DNA of 64,000 nt, from positions 124,001 to 188,000 of the forward strand of contig JBCBZG010000006.1 in assembly GCA_039815465.1 (NCBI GenBank). The letters are read 5' to 3'. The position numbers and the translations under genes are program-made. Positions 25,142-33,652 of the stretch are shown piece by piece. Within the stretch, counting starts at the first letter, position 1, and each line of letters opens with the position of its first letter. The notes beneath the pieces are model-generated. The model saw only the letters and a program-made list of their open reading frames with translations. It searched no databases and was not told where the DNA came from. Source of the stretch: Shimia_B sp039815465 (GTDB taxonomy: Bacteria > Pseudomonadota > Alphaproteobacteria > Rhodobacterales > Rhodobacteraceae).

Positions 25142-28100
25142 GTCTCGAGATACCCGGGATTGGCGCGCGCGACGCGCTGGACCTGCCGCACAGTTGCCGC
25201 CTGATGGCGCGCAAGCACTGGCTCAAGCTCTGCCTTGACCTCCTGCATCGTGAGGCCACTGCCGTCGAGCGAGATGGCGAGCGACGCATCAAGGATCATC
25301 GTCCCAACGGCAGGGGCAACCATCGGCGGCGCGGGAAGCGCTTGCGGTTGTGCCGGCATGTCCAATGTCACCGGAATGGTCCGCCCATCCGGCAGCGGCA
25401 CAAAGGCTTCTGGCTGGGCCCCTTCCCCGAACTCAGCAAACTGGCGCGCATACGCGATGCCGCCTTTCGCGTATCGGCGCAGCGGCACGGGACCAGCAGG
25501 CGTCATCACGCCACCCATTGCAAAAGCAGGCGCGGGAGGGCCAACAAGCGTCGGGTTCGCTCCAACCAAGGCCGCTCCAAACCCGGCGACGCCCCCGCCA
25601 GCGAACAAAGCTTGGAACGCGGCCACACCGTTCATCTCAAGGAGTTGGAGAAACACCGCGGTAAGCACGTCGCTCAAATCCCCGCCGCGCGCGATTACAC
25701 TCGCCATAGTGTTGGCGATCCCAGCAAAGGCTTCTGCTCCAACCTGGCCCAAACGACGCGTCGCCTCATCGAGCCGTGCCACTTGGTCGCTTTCAGCTCC
25801 ATAGGCCTCGACCAGCGTTGCCCGTGCCGCGGTGATCTCTGCCGTCTGCTCGGCCTGTTCCTCGAAAACGGTGCGCGTGTCGGCGTAAATCCGGTCGGCC
25901 AAGGCTTGCGCATCGGTCAAACGCCGCTTCTGTTCGGAGCCTGTCGAGCGGGCCAATCTGCGCGCCTGTTCAAGCCGCCCTTGCTCGGCAAGCCTAAGCT
26001 TCTCTTCCTCCTCCGCCGCGGCAACGCGCGCAGCCCTTTGGCGGGCAATGTCTGCCACGGCACCATCAGGCGCTGCGTCAGGAACGGAGACGGAGCGGTC
26101 GAAGTCGAGACCGGCCAAAGCCCCGGCCCGCGCGACAGGATCCGCGGTAGATGAGATGACCCGCTGACGTGCCAGGGACGCCTCGCCCGCCGCCACAAGA
26201 TCGCGCGCCTCCTTTGAGGCATCGGCGAGCGCATCCGTGAGTGTGTAGGCCGATGAAACTGCATCATCCAACTCTGCGACAAAGCCGTCGAGGGTCTGTT
26301 GATCCAGCTCGTGGCCACCGTACAACGCATCTTCGAGCTTTGCATCGAGATCAAGTAGCTTTGCCCGCGCCTGGCCGTTCTCGTCGAAGGGCACGTGGCG
26401 CATCGCTTCTAAGGTTTCAGTAACGGTGCTGCGCAACACTGCAACCGTTCCAAGCGACCCTCTAACCCGAACATGCGTCCCATCGATTGCGGCGTCGATA
26501 TTGGCGAGAGCCTCTCGCCAACTCGCCGTCAGGCTCGTGTCTCCCGCCGCGATTGCAGACTGCAGCGCCTTCTCAGCGTCCGATTTTGCCAGAGCAAGCT
26601 CTTCTAGGCGCGCAATTCCATCCGCGTATGTGTCTAGCAATTCAGCCTGGCGTGACCGGAGATCCTCTAAATTTGCAGCCGGATTAGACGCCTGCGACCC
26701 GTTCGATCTTTCGCGTAGTGTCGCTTCGAGAAGGCCTAAATTTTGCTCCCGCTCCTGCAGGGCCATAAGGTCTTCTATGAACGCCTCGTAATCAGAGAGA
26801 TAGGCCTTGTCTTTACCGGAGCGATCCGCAGCTGGCGTGTCGAGAATTGACCGAATGTTCTCACCGATCCGGGCGTCGCGCTGCTCAAGCGTGAACGCAA
26901 GGCGCTGATCACCTGGACGTTTCGGGCTTAGCTTGACCCGCTGCTCATCAACGGCGGAACGCGCAGCGTCCAGTGCCGCGCGCTGGGTCGCGATAAAGAC
27001 CCCAGCGAGCTCCCGATTCTTCGCGATCCGCTTTTCAAGCGCAGCCACCTCTTGCTCGGCAGTGATCCGCGCCACATCGCCCTGGTCCGCAATGGCCTGT
27101 GTAAGCCGCTCTTGGGCTTGAGCAAGAGCTTCAGTGTCAGCTTCGATGGCACGACGCGTTGCGGCGTGTTTCTCCGGCAGGCCATCGATCTTGGTCAAGG
27201 CATCATCGAAACGCTCTCCGGCCGATTTTGCGTTGCCTGCAAAGATGGTGAGCGCCGTTGCGCCCATCAGCACCAGTCCAGGCACGCCGCCAAAGAAGGA
27301 AAGCGTTCGACGCAGGAAGAGCATCGAGTTAGCTGCCGCACGGGTCGTGAAATTCAAACGATCCTGCGCGACCTCAAATCGGTTCACCGCGGCAGTCGCG
27401 GCAACGGATGCAGCCTGGTACTGCGCTTGAGCCTTGGAGAGCTTACGCAGCCCTGCATCCACCCGTGTTTGGGCCGCGCCCTTTGCTTGAAGCGATTGCA
27501 AACTGGCCTGCGCCGCCGTGAGTTCCGCCCGGCGCGTGACCAAGGTCTGCCGGGCTTGTTTTGCGCTGGCAGCCGAGGCCACCGCTTCCGCGTTTCGAGC
27601 TTCAGCCAGTGAGCGAAACTGCTCCGTCACGCCCTGGATGGCACGTCCACCCAAGCCACCCGCCAGGACCGTCGCCACGAGCTGCAGCGATGTCGCAAAG
27701 TTCTCTGCGACCTGTGGGTTCTCCCCCATCGCCTCACCGAGACGGCGCATCCCCGCGATTGCCCGATCAGAGGCTCCGAGCGCTTGGTCTAACGCCTCGA
27801 CCTGCACAATCGCGCCGTTCTGGATGACGGTCATGGCGTCACCCCACGTCAGCTCGACTTGCGAGAAACGCGCCTTCGTCTCCGCCTCCAGGCTTTGCAG
27901 CGCGCCGATCATCACTTCAGTCGTCAGCAGGCTTTCCCGACCCAGCTCCTTGAGCTGCGACCGCGTCCCGCCCGCCTGCTGGGCCAAGGCATCAAGTAGC
28001 TCGACAGGGGCATTTTCGGCGATGGACCGGAGTTCTTCACCGTCGAGGTAGCCTTTATTCAGCGCCTGGCTGAACTGAAGCATGGTTGACGCGCGTTCAG

Positions 28101-28545
28101 ACTGAGCGCGCCCGCCAAGTGCGAGTAGGCGGTTCAACGTAGCAACCTGGCTGACGGTTTCATCAAGTGGCTGGCGGTCCTGCAGAACCTTGTGAAAACG
28201 CTGTGCGCCCTGCGCCATCGTCTCAAAGCCGGTCAGTGTGGCCGTCGACTCCTGGAACAGCATCTCAAAGGTGCCCTGGCTTTCATCGCCCATCTCACGC
28301 ATAGCATTGCGCACCCGCGTCGCCTGATCCGAAAACCGCACCAGCTCACGGCCCGAGAACGCTGTCGCGAACACAGCCGCGAGGCGCGTCGCGCCACGAC
28401 CCAACCCGGCAAAGCGGTTATCGATGCGCGTCAAATGCGCGTCGGTCGTGCGCTCAAACCGGTTCAGTCGGCTGTCGAGCCGATTGACGGAACGCAGGAA
28501 GGGGCCGTCTTCAGCATCGAAGACAGCTAGAACTTTACGCATCAT
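25138..28545 (-). CDS. Tail tape measure protein
   Basis: A 1135-aa protein, the longest in the prophage. It has an N-terminal tape-measure domain (VRNAMREMGDESQGTFEMLF onward, about residues 60-250), long coiled-coil stretches in the middle, a hydrophobic patch near residues 405-425 (FFGGVPGLVLMGATALTIF) and a C-terminal glycine-rich section. Family knowledge: it sets tail length and reaches the host membrane during DNA entry. Confidence 0.9.
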   Translation of the reverse strand: MMRKVLAVFDAEDGPFLRSVNRLDSRLNRFERTTDAHLTRIDNRFAGLGRGATRLAAVFATAFSGRELVRFSDQATRVRNAMREMGDESQGTFEMLFQESTATLTGFETMAQGAQRFHKVLQDRQPLDETVSQVATLNRLLALGGRAQSERASTMLQFSQALNKGYLDGEELRSIAENAPVELLDALAQQAGGTRSQLKELGRESLLTTEVMIGALQSLEAETKARFSQVELTWGDAMTVIQNGAIVQVEALDQALGASDRAIAGMRRLGEAMGENPQVAENFATSLQLVATVLAGGLGGRAIQGVTEQFRSLAEARNAEAVASAASAKQARQTLVTRRAELTAAQASLQSLQAKGAAQTRVDAGLRKLSKAQAQYQAASVAATAAVNRFEVAQDRLNFTTRAAANSMLFLRRTLSFFGGVPGLVLMGATALTIFAGNAKSAGERFDDALTKIDGLPEKHAATRRAIEADTEALAQAQERLTQAIADQGDVARITAEQEVAALEKRIAKNRELAGVFIATQRAALDAARSAVDEQRVKLSPKRPGDQRLAFTLEQRDARIGENIRSILDTPAADRSGKDKAYLSDYEAFIEDLMALQEREQNLGLLEATLRERSNGSQASNPAANLEDLRSRQAELLDTYADGIARLEELALAKSDAEKALQSAIAAGDTSLTASWREALANIDAAIDGTHVRVRGSLGTVAVLRSTVTETLEAMRHVPFDENGQARAKLLDLDAKLEDALYGGHELDQQTLDGFVAELDDAVSSAYTLTDALADASKEARDLVAAGEASLARQRVISSTADPVARAGALAGLDFDRSVSVPDAAPDGAVADIARQRAARVAAAEEEEKLRLAEQGRLEQARRLARSTGSEQKRRLTDAQALADRIYADTRTVFEEQAEQTAEITAARATLVEAYGAESDQVARLDEATRRLGQVGAEAFAGIANTMASVIARGGDLSDVLTAVFLQLLEMNGVAAFQALFAGGGVAGFGAALVGANPTLVGPPAPAFAMGGVMTPAGPVPLRRYAKGGIAYARQFAEFGEGAQPEAFVPLPDGRTIPVTLDMPAQPQALPAPPMVAPAVGTMILDASLAISLDGSGLTMQEVKAELEPVLARHQAATVRQVQRVARANPGYLET

Positions 28546-28742
28546 GGGTCAGGAGCGATCTCTTGTGCATAGGTCAGCGCGGCCCAAAACTCACGGGGCG
28601 TAGCTTTCCAGAAACTTTCAGGGGACCATTTCAGGCCAATTGTGGCAGCTAGGAAGCACTGCTCGACATAGCCGCGACGAATTCGGCTTCTGCTTCCGCC
28701 GCGGCCAGCCGCTTTTTTGCGAGATGCTCGGGTGTGTAGCAA
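28542..28742 (-). CDS. T-part of tail assembly chaperone, reached by -1 frameshift
   Basis: This frame has no good start codon of its own: the only candidate is a TTG inside the upstream gene. It is in the -1 frame relative to 28649-29053. After the slip it continues AAGRGGSRSRIRRGYVEQ and ends with SPESFWKATPREFWAALTYA, the hallmark of small tail chaperones such as GTA gp10.1. The fusion (G-T) would be 170 aa. Its stop overlaps the tape-measure start by 4 bp. Confidence 0.75.
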   Translation of the reverse strand: MLHTRASRKKAAGRGGSRSRIRRGYVEQCFLAATIGLKWSPESFWKATPREFWAALTYAQEIAPDP

Positions 28743-29053
28743 AGCGCGTCGAGGAAGTCGGTGACGGGGCCGCGCACAGCGTCGCCTGAGATCCCCATTT
28801 CGAAGAGGCGTTTAGCGATATGCTCCGCAGTGAACTCATGCGGATCATAGGTGGCGTCCGGCACCTCTGCGGATTGCAAGCCCAGCAGAACGACTTGACC
28901 AAGCGTTTCCATAGTGAGGCGATGCTCAGCATGGAGCGAGCGCAGAACTGGCAAAGCGGCGCCGATCTCCTGTTCAAGCTTGTTGGCCGCGTCGAAAGTG
29001 GGGGCCATGGGATAGTCACGGCCCCCAAGTGTGATGGTGACGACAGGGCGCAT
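28649..29053 (-). CDS. Tail assembly chaperone (lambda G-like)
   Basis: A 134-aa protein beginning MRPVVTITLGGRDYPMAPTF, typical of GTA gp10-type chaperones that coat the tape measure before the tail tube is assembled. It sits between the tube protein and tape measure, as in all long-tailed phages. Near its 3' end it carries A AAA AAG, allowing part of the ribosomes to make a G-T fusion. Confidence 0.85.
   Translation of the reverse strand: MRPVVTITLGGRDYPMAPTFDAANKLEQEIGAALPVLRSLHAEHRLTMETLGQVVLLGLQSAEVPDATYDPHEFTAEHIAKRLFEMGISGDAVRGPVTDFLDALCYTPEHLAKKRLAAAEAEAEFVAAMSSSAS
28712..28718 (-). promoter_or_regulatory. -1 ribosomal frameshift site A AAA AAG
   Basis: On the minus strand, zero-frame codons are GCA AAA AAG CGG (Ala-Lys-Lys-Arg), giving the heptamer A AAA AAG known from E. 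coli dnaX. Immediately after comes GCGG-CTGG-CCGC, able to form a small hairpin. The overlapping frame is exactly -1. Confidence 0.8.
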
Positions 29054-29487
29054 CAGGCGCTCAACGAAGGCGTCGGATCATCGCCATGAGCCGCAAAATC
29101 GACCGTCATCGTGGCTTCGGTCTTGGCCTTAGAATGGTTCTCTGTGGTCACTGTGACCAAGAAAACACCCGCATAGCCGCGCACCCCAGGCCGTTTGCCC
29201 GTCATTTCACAGTACCACGGCGTGCTTGTGTCATGGGCTTGCCAAACAAGCCCCTGCCCTTCGGGCTGCGGACGCTCGATGCCGACCGTGCATTGCGCAG
29301 TCATTCCCGTGTCGTTGTGAACGGCAATTATTGCGTTCTTGTACCGCTCCTGGTTCATGGACTTGCCCGGGTTGATCGTAAGATCACCCTGAATCTCAAG
29401 TTCGACCATCTCGCCGCCCTCTTGGCCGGTACGAGACATTTTTACGATCATGTCATAGCCGGAGTGGACGTTCGGGTTGTTGGACAT
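29053..29487 (-). CDS. Major tail tube protein
   Basis: A 144-aa protein in the tube-protein position between the terminator (DUF3168) and chaperone genes. It is beta-rich (VELEIQGDLTINPGKSMNQERY, then FLVTVTTENHSKAKTEATMT), consistent with the siphovirus tube fold. The name rests on position and size. Confidence 0.75.
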   Translation of the reverse strand: MSNNPNVHSGYDMIVKMSRTGQEGGEMVELEIQGDLTINPGKSMNQERYKNAIIAVHNDTGMTAQCTVGIERPQPEGQGLVWQAHDTSTPWYCEMTGKRPGVRGYAGVFLVTVTTENHSKAKTEATMTVDFAAHGDDPTPSLSA

Positions 29488-29508
29488 TTTAGCCTCCTTC
29501 AGGCGCTG

Positions 29509-29925
29509 CTAGAGAATGACGCGATACCGGGAGACGCTCGACGGCTCCGCGCCGTCATCCCCGTCATCGAAGTCGGTTGAAGTGTGCTCCAATGGGCAAT
29601 CGAAAAGCCTCGACGCCATCAGTGCGGTGTGGAGCTTGCCCGTGATCTGCTTCACGAACATGAGCCCCATGTCGTAGGCCACCTCGCCGCCTGGCCGGAT
29701 CAAAACCCGCACCAGGAATGGATGCGCCGCGACCTCGCGGTTCTTCATCGACCGATCCTGGACGCTGAACCCGTCCATGACGATGTAAAGCCCCGTCTGG
29801 TCGCGCGGCGCGTGATCGAAGACCGGCACATCCACAAGCTCGCCATGACGCTCTACGTCCGCGACGGCGGCTGTTAGAACCGCATAGAGCGCGGCTTGAA
29901 GGTCAGGTTCCTGCGCGACCGTCAT
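29509..29925 (-). CDS. DUF3168-like tail terminator
   Basis: A 138-aa protein with the DUF3168 layout: N-terminal helix PDLQAALYAVLTAAVAD, then a central strand pair (GLYIVMDGFSVQDRS) and a helix (YDMGLMFVKQITGKLHTAL). This family caps the tail tube and sits next to the HK97 gp10-like gene. It overlaps that gene by 4 bp. Confidence 0.75.
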   Translation of the reverse strand: MTVAQEPDLQAALYAVLTAAVADVERHGELVDVPVFDHAPRDQTGLYIVMDGFSVQDRSMKNREVAAHPFLVRVLIRPGGEVAYDMGLMFVKQITGKLHTALMASRLFDCPLEHTSTDFDDGDDGAEPSSVSRYRVIL

Positions 29926-30347
29926 CGCCCAAACCGCCTTAGAATATCGCGCAGAACCGCTTCCTGGTCCGCGATGTAGACATGCTCGTGCAGCTCGAAC
30001 ACTTCGTCATGCGCAGGGCGCGCAGGCTGCGTTGCGGTGCCGTAGAACAGTGCGCGAGCCTGAATCCCGGCCTCACGTTGCGCGCGCGATGACAGGAGCC
30101 CTACGCGGCCCGACAGTGCGGCACGCGACGTCGAGGACCGATAGAACCGGCGTAGGCGCCCCGTACGGGATTGCACGCCGCGCTGCCCGTGATGAAAGTC
30201 ATCGTAAGACGCCAGGCGGTCCATCACCTCGGCACGCATCTCGCGCGTGTGCTTGCGAATGGGCTCGATAGCCCGGTCAGCCACATCGAGCCCCATCGCC
30301 TTAATCTCACGCCGGAGCGATCCGACGCCGCGCACGCGACTGGCCAT
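29922..30347 (-). CDS. HK97 gp10-like head-tail joining protein
   Basis: A 141-aa basic protein (SLRREIKAMGLDVADRAIEPIRKHTREM region), matching the helical N-terminus of HK97 gp10 family minor structural proteins. The ATG at 30347 is coupled to the previous stop (TGATG) with GGAGG upstream; a GTG one codon earlier is the alternative. Confidence 0.65.
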   Translation of the reverse strand: MASRVRGVGSLRREIKAMGLDVADRAIEPIRKHTREMRAEVMDRLASYDDFHHGQRGVQSRTGRLRRFYRSSTSRAALSGRVGLLSSRAQREAGIQARALFYGTATQPARPAHDEVFELHEHVYIADQEAVLRDILRRFGR

Positions 30348-30691
30348 CACGATACCTCCACCGCAACCACAAAGAGATAGCGAGGGTGCATCTCGACGAT
30401 GGTCGGGCGCGACTTGATCTCATACGTCCGGGCTCCGACATGGGCGCGCATGTCCGGCTTGAGCCCTTCGGTTTTTGAGCTCTTCGTAAAGAACAGACGC
30501 GCAGGCGTGTCGTGGGTCACGGCTCCCGCGGTCACTTGCTCGGTTGAGGCGCGGAAACCGGTCGGTTTCTCGACGCGGCACGCGCAGGAATGATATTCCC
30601 TCCAAGCTCCGCTGCGACCACCCGACAGAGATGCATCATTCGAGGACCGCTGCCTGATCACGGCGCGGCTGTTCAAAGAACCCGGTTGCAT
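30347..30691 (-). CDS. Head closure / head-tail adaptor protein
   Basis: A 114-aa protein that begins MQPGSLNSRAVIRQRSSN, the common N-terminus of SPP1 gp16-type head-closure proteins, followed by a small beta barrel (THDTPARLFFTKSSKTEGLK). The order connector, closure, gp10-like, terminator, tube is the standard siphovirus order and is seen here. Confidence 0.75.
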   Translation of the reverse strand: MQPGSLNSRAVIRQRSSNDASLSGGRSGAWREYHSCACRVEKPTGFRASTEQVTAGAVTHDTPARLFFTKSSKTEGLKPDMRAHVGARTYEIKSRPTIVEMHPRYLFVVAVEVS

Positions 30692-30697
30692 ATCGGC

Positions 30698-31240
30698 TTA
30701 GCCCATCACACAGCAGAGCGGCGAAATCAGCGCTTCAGCGCCGAAGGGAATGGCCGTCGCGGCGGTAGAAGGCGACACAGCCGCGCGGTTCACGAACCAA
30801 TGGGCCACCAGCAGCCTGACGATCTGCTTATAGTCCTCCGGGACATTGGACGCGTCTGCCCACCCGGCGCGGAACGTCAGGAAGAGCCCGTCTGCGTTCG
30901 AAGGCAAATCGCTGAGCGACACCTGGTCTTCAAACACCTGCAATGCAGCGCCAGGAACCTCGACCCAACTGTCTGCGTCCTTCCGTTCGATTGCGAAGCC
31001 TCTGCAATCGGGGAAAGGCAAATTCACGACGTCAGGCCGTTTGTTTAGCGGAAGCGCCCATTTCTGATCGAGAATGCACCGCCCCAAGCGACCCGTGTAG
31101 CCATCAAGAAAGCTGACAGCGGCGCGCTCGAAGCTCATGATAAGATCATCATGATATTCCGGCTCGCTTTCGCAATGGACGTGCAGTTCGGCGACCGGGA
31201 CCAAAGGGCCCTGCGGCGCTTCCACCAAAACGGGACGCAT
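30698..31240 (-). CDS. Head-tail connector protein (HK97 gp6-like)
   Basis: A 180-aa protein with the gp6 pattern: helical start (DDLIMSFERAAVSFLDGYTGRLG), central beta part (WALPLNKRPDVVNLPFPDC) and a late helix (YKQIVRLLVAHWFVNRAA). Its ATG overlaps the stop of the upstream repeat-containing gene (TGATG). Confidence 0.8.
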   Translation of the reverse strand: MRPVLVEAPQGPLVPVAELHVHCESEPEYHDDLIMSFERAAVSFLDGYTGRLGRCILDQKWALPLNKRPDVVNLPFPDCRGFAIERKDADSWVEVPGAALQVFEDQVSLSDLPSNADGLFLTFRAGWADASNVPEDYKQIVRLLVAHWFVNRAAVSPSTAATAIPFGAEALISPLCCVMG

Positions 31241-31623
31241 CAGGCTTTAGACCCGCCGCTCTTGTTCTCTGGCGCGCCTCCTTGCGCTTTCTTCTCGGCA
31301 GCGGCCTTGTCAGCAGCGGCCTTGTCAGCAGCGGCCTTGTCAGCAGCGGCCTTGTCAGCAGCGGCCTTGTCAGCAGCGGCCTTGTCAGCAGCGGCCTTGT
31401 CAGCAGCGGCCTTGTCAGCAGCGGCGCTGGTTTGGCCTTTGCCCAAACCAAGCGCCTCACGGACGGCTTGCGCGTCACCGTCGCTCAGACACTCGAGGTC
31501 GAGCGCAGCCTTCAGCGCAATCGCATCCTCTTCGAGGTCAAGTTCCGCGTCAGTTTCGATTTCAACTGGATAGGCTGAGCCAGGAAGCACCACCAAAAAG
31601 GCGGCAATGGGATTGATTTTCAT
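31240..31623 (-). CDS. Prophage protein with AAADK tandem repeats
   Basis: A 127-aa protein. The N-terminal half is folded-looking and acidic (EIETDAELDLEEDAIALKAA), followed by a linker and nine five-residue repeats (eight AAADK and one AAAEK), which should form a straight charged helix, and a glycine/lysine tail. It lies between capsid and connector, where decoration or linker proteins occur, and after a transcription terminator. No family recognised. Confidence 0.65.
   Translation of the reverse strand: MKINPIAAFLVVLPGSAYPVEIETDAELDLEEDAIALKAALDLECLSDGDAQAVREALGLGKGQTSAAADKAAADKAAADKAAADKAAADKAAADKAAADKAAADKAAAEKKAQGGAPENKSGGSKA
31306..31425 (-). repeat. Eight perfect 15-bp tandem repeats
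   Basis: The unit on the + strand is CTTGTCAGCAGCGGC, repeated eight times without a mismatch, with a degenerate ninth unit at 31291-31305. The unit length is a multiple of three, so slippage changes protein length without breaking the frame. Confidence 0.95.
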
Positions 31624-31636
31624 AGCATGTCCTCAT

Positions 31637-31669
31637 GAAAAACCCCGCGAGGCAAGCGCTCCGCGGGGT
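31637..31669 (-). terminator. Intrinsic terminator after capsid gene
   Basis: On the minus strand ACCCCGCG, a 12-nt loop, CGCGGGGT, then a T-run. It sits 28 bp after the capsid stop and 14 bp before the next gene. It would lower transcription of the tail genes relative to the capsid. Confidence 0.8.
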
Positions 31670-31696
31670 CTGTTTCAGGTTGCCTTCAGTGCGGAC

Positions 31697-32950
31697 TTAG
31701 GCGGCGCACTTCAGGAATTTGATGGCGTCGTCGTTGGTGGGCGTTCCACCCAGACGCTGCCGAATGTGCCACTTCTTGAAGCCGGGCTTGGTGATCTCGT
31801 CTGGCGTGATGCGCAGGCCGTGACGCTCGACGAGGGTATAGCCCTTCTTGAAGTCACCGAACGCCAACGGGGTGCTGTTGGCCGCGATGTCGGGCATCGC
31901 CTCTCCTGTTGCCACCGAATACCCCAGCAGCGTCGCTGGCTGGCCGACGACCAAGCTGTCCGTCCACAGAAAGCGGCCGTTTGCGTCCTTCATGGTGCGC
32001 ACCACAGATGTGGTCATGGAATTCATGAGCCACGACGCGTTAGCGCGATACTGCGCCTTCAGCTTGTAGACGAGCTTTATGAGGCGGTCTGCGTCGCCGA
32101 TATCGTTCGCAACCCCTGACGCGAGGAACTGATAGACCATGTCGGCGCGCGCCCCGTCTTCATCCGCGACCGGCGCTGTGCCGAGCATCCCCTTGGGCTT
32201 CTTTGTGCCGTCACCAGAGATGACAGCAACATCGCGGGCGTTTGCGAACGAGACACGGGCGGATTTTGCCAACCAGTCTTCGATGTTGAAGAAAACATCA
32301 TCGAGCTGTTCCTCTTGGGCCTCGGGATAGGCATAAACCGTACCCATGCTTGGCTCCGCTTCGTAGATTTCCGGCTTAGCGGTCGTGTTGCGCGCGTCGC
32401 CCGCACCGACCCAGCCGAAGCCCATGCCGCCCTTGTCCACGAGTTCCTTGTAGTCGCTGGTGCCGACCTGGACGACATTGACTAGGCCCGACATCACGCT
32501 GTCGTCGTTCGTCTTGGATTGGATGTCCTGAGAGATTACCGTTGGAACAGCTACGCCTGCCCCGCTCCCGGCAGCGGATCCCAGGGCCTTCAGCTCTGCT
32601 TCCTTCACCGAAGCTTCGAGCGACGGCGCGCCGCGGCCACGGAAGTACTCCAGGAACGCCGTCTTGTGCGCCAGCTGCTCCTCGTTTTGATCATCCCCAG
32701 CACCACCGCCACGACGACCGGCTTTCAACGAGGCCTCTTCAGCCATCTCTTTCGCTTCTTTGAGCTCCGCCAGATACTCGTCTTCCTTTGCCTTGCGATC
32801 TTCGAACCCTTTGGTGACCAGCTCCTCCAGTTTTTGGAAAGATGCCTTGTCGACCGCATCGCCTTTCAGCTTGTCGACTTCTTTGCGGATGAGTTCGCTG
32901 TTTTTGCGGTCCTCAATGATGAGGTCCTTTACTTCAGCAAGAGTTGCCAT
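31697..32950 (-). CDS. HK97-family major capsid protein
   Basis: A 417-aa protein. An N-terminal coiled-coil delta domain (about residues 1-85, rich in K/E: ELIRKEVDKLKGDAVDKASF), a linker where the protease should cut, then the HK97 fold: AVPTVISQDIQSK, a strand GGMGFGWVGAGDARNT and a conserved block WLMNSMTTSVVRTMKDANGR. The C-terminal part with LAFGDFKKGYTLVERHGL is diagnostic of the family. Confidence 0.95.
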   Translation of the reverse strand: MATLAEVKDLIIEDRKNSELIRKEVDKLKGDAVDKASFQKLEELVTKGFEDRKAKEDEYLAELKEAKEMAEEASLKAGRRGGGAGDDQNEEQLAHKTAFLEYFRGRGAPSLEASVKEAELKALGSAAGSGAGVAVPTVISQDIQSKTNDDSVMSGLVNVVQVGTSDYKELVDKGGMGFGWVGAGDARNTTAKPEIYEAEPSMGTVYAYPEAQEEQLDDVFFNIEDWLAKSARVSFANARDVAVISGDGTKKPKGMLGTAPVADEDGARADMVYQFLASGVANDIGDADRLIKLVYKLKAQYRANASWLMNSMTTSVVRTMKDANGRFLWTDSLVVGQPATLLGYSVATGEAMPDIAANSTPLAFGDFKKGYTLVERHGLRITPDEITKPGFKKWHIRQRLGGTPTNDDAIKFLKCAA

Positions 32951-32959
32951 GCTGTCCTC

Positions 32960-33652
32960 CTATGACAACGAGTTCATGAGGCTGGAAGCTTCCAAAGCTT
33001 CCAGCAGTTCCGAATAGTCCTCACCGCCCGAGTCACTCAGGGCTTGAACACCTTTCCAGCCGTCGCGCATCAGCACGTCAGCCACGCGGCGCGACATGGG
33101 GACTCCCTCACCCAGTTTGCGCTCAAACTCCCGTTGCGACATCGATGCAGCCTTCACCGCGTCGATTGTCGCCTCCGGGTTCATCGGGAAGGTTACAAGC
33201 GACACCTCCCAAAGCTCTGCTTTTTCGATGATTCGAACCCATCGGTCATCGACCTTGGCTTCGCGGAATTCGAGGGTCCGATAACCGATCGAGAGGCCGT
33301 CGATGGCCCCGGCCTTGACCAGTGCCGTCGCGCTAGGCCCGCCTTCGACGTCACCGAGAATGCGACCTTTGACTCGGAGCCCAGTGTCATCCTCTTTGAC
33401 CTCATCCCAAACACCAATCGGGCGAGATGGGTTGTGCTGCCAAAGGAACTTGACCTTGATGCCGCTTTTCAAGCTGTCGGTAAATGCGCCGGGCTCAACG
33501 ATGTCTCCGCCCGTGTCCACGTTGCCAAAAATGGCTCCATAACCCTCGACCGTTCCATCATTGGCCGCTTTGAACTGCGGCACCATGTTGCCTTCGGCAA
33601 CGGCAAGGCCCGATTTGCGCTCCGGCGCACCGAAAGGTTTAGTCTTCAGCAT
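32960..33652 (-). CDS. HK97-family prohead protease
   Basis: A 230-aa serine protease that trims the capsid delta domain. It has VEGYGAIFGNVDTGGDIVEPGAF at the start of the fold, a catalytic histidine in LWQHNPSRPIGVW and serine in AIDGLSIGY. The start at 33652 (MLKTKPFGAPERK) is preceded by GAGAAGGA; a longer in-frame start seven codons upstream is possible. It overlaps the portal stop by 14 bp. Confidence 0.9.
   Translation of the reverse strand: MLKTKPFGAPERKSGLAVAEGNMVPQFKAANDGTVEGYGAIFGNVDTGGDIVEPGAFTDSLKSGIKVKFLWQHNPSRPIGVWDEVKEDDTGLRVKGRILGDVEGGPSATALVKAGAIDGLSIGYRTLEFREAKVDDRWVRIIEKAELWEVSLVTFPMNPEATIDAVKAASMSQREFERKLGEGVPMSRRVADVLMRDGWKGVQALSDSGGEDYSELLEALEASSLMNSLS

Noticed and set aside
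31306..31425. Possible CRISPR array
   Set aside because: The units are 15 bp and contiguous with no spacers, and they are translated as AAADK. No cas genes are present.
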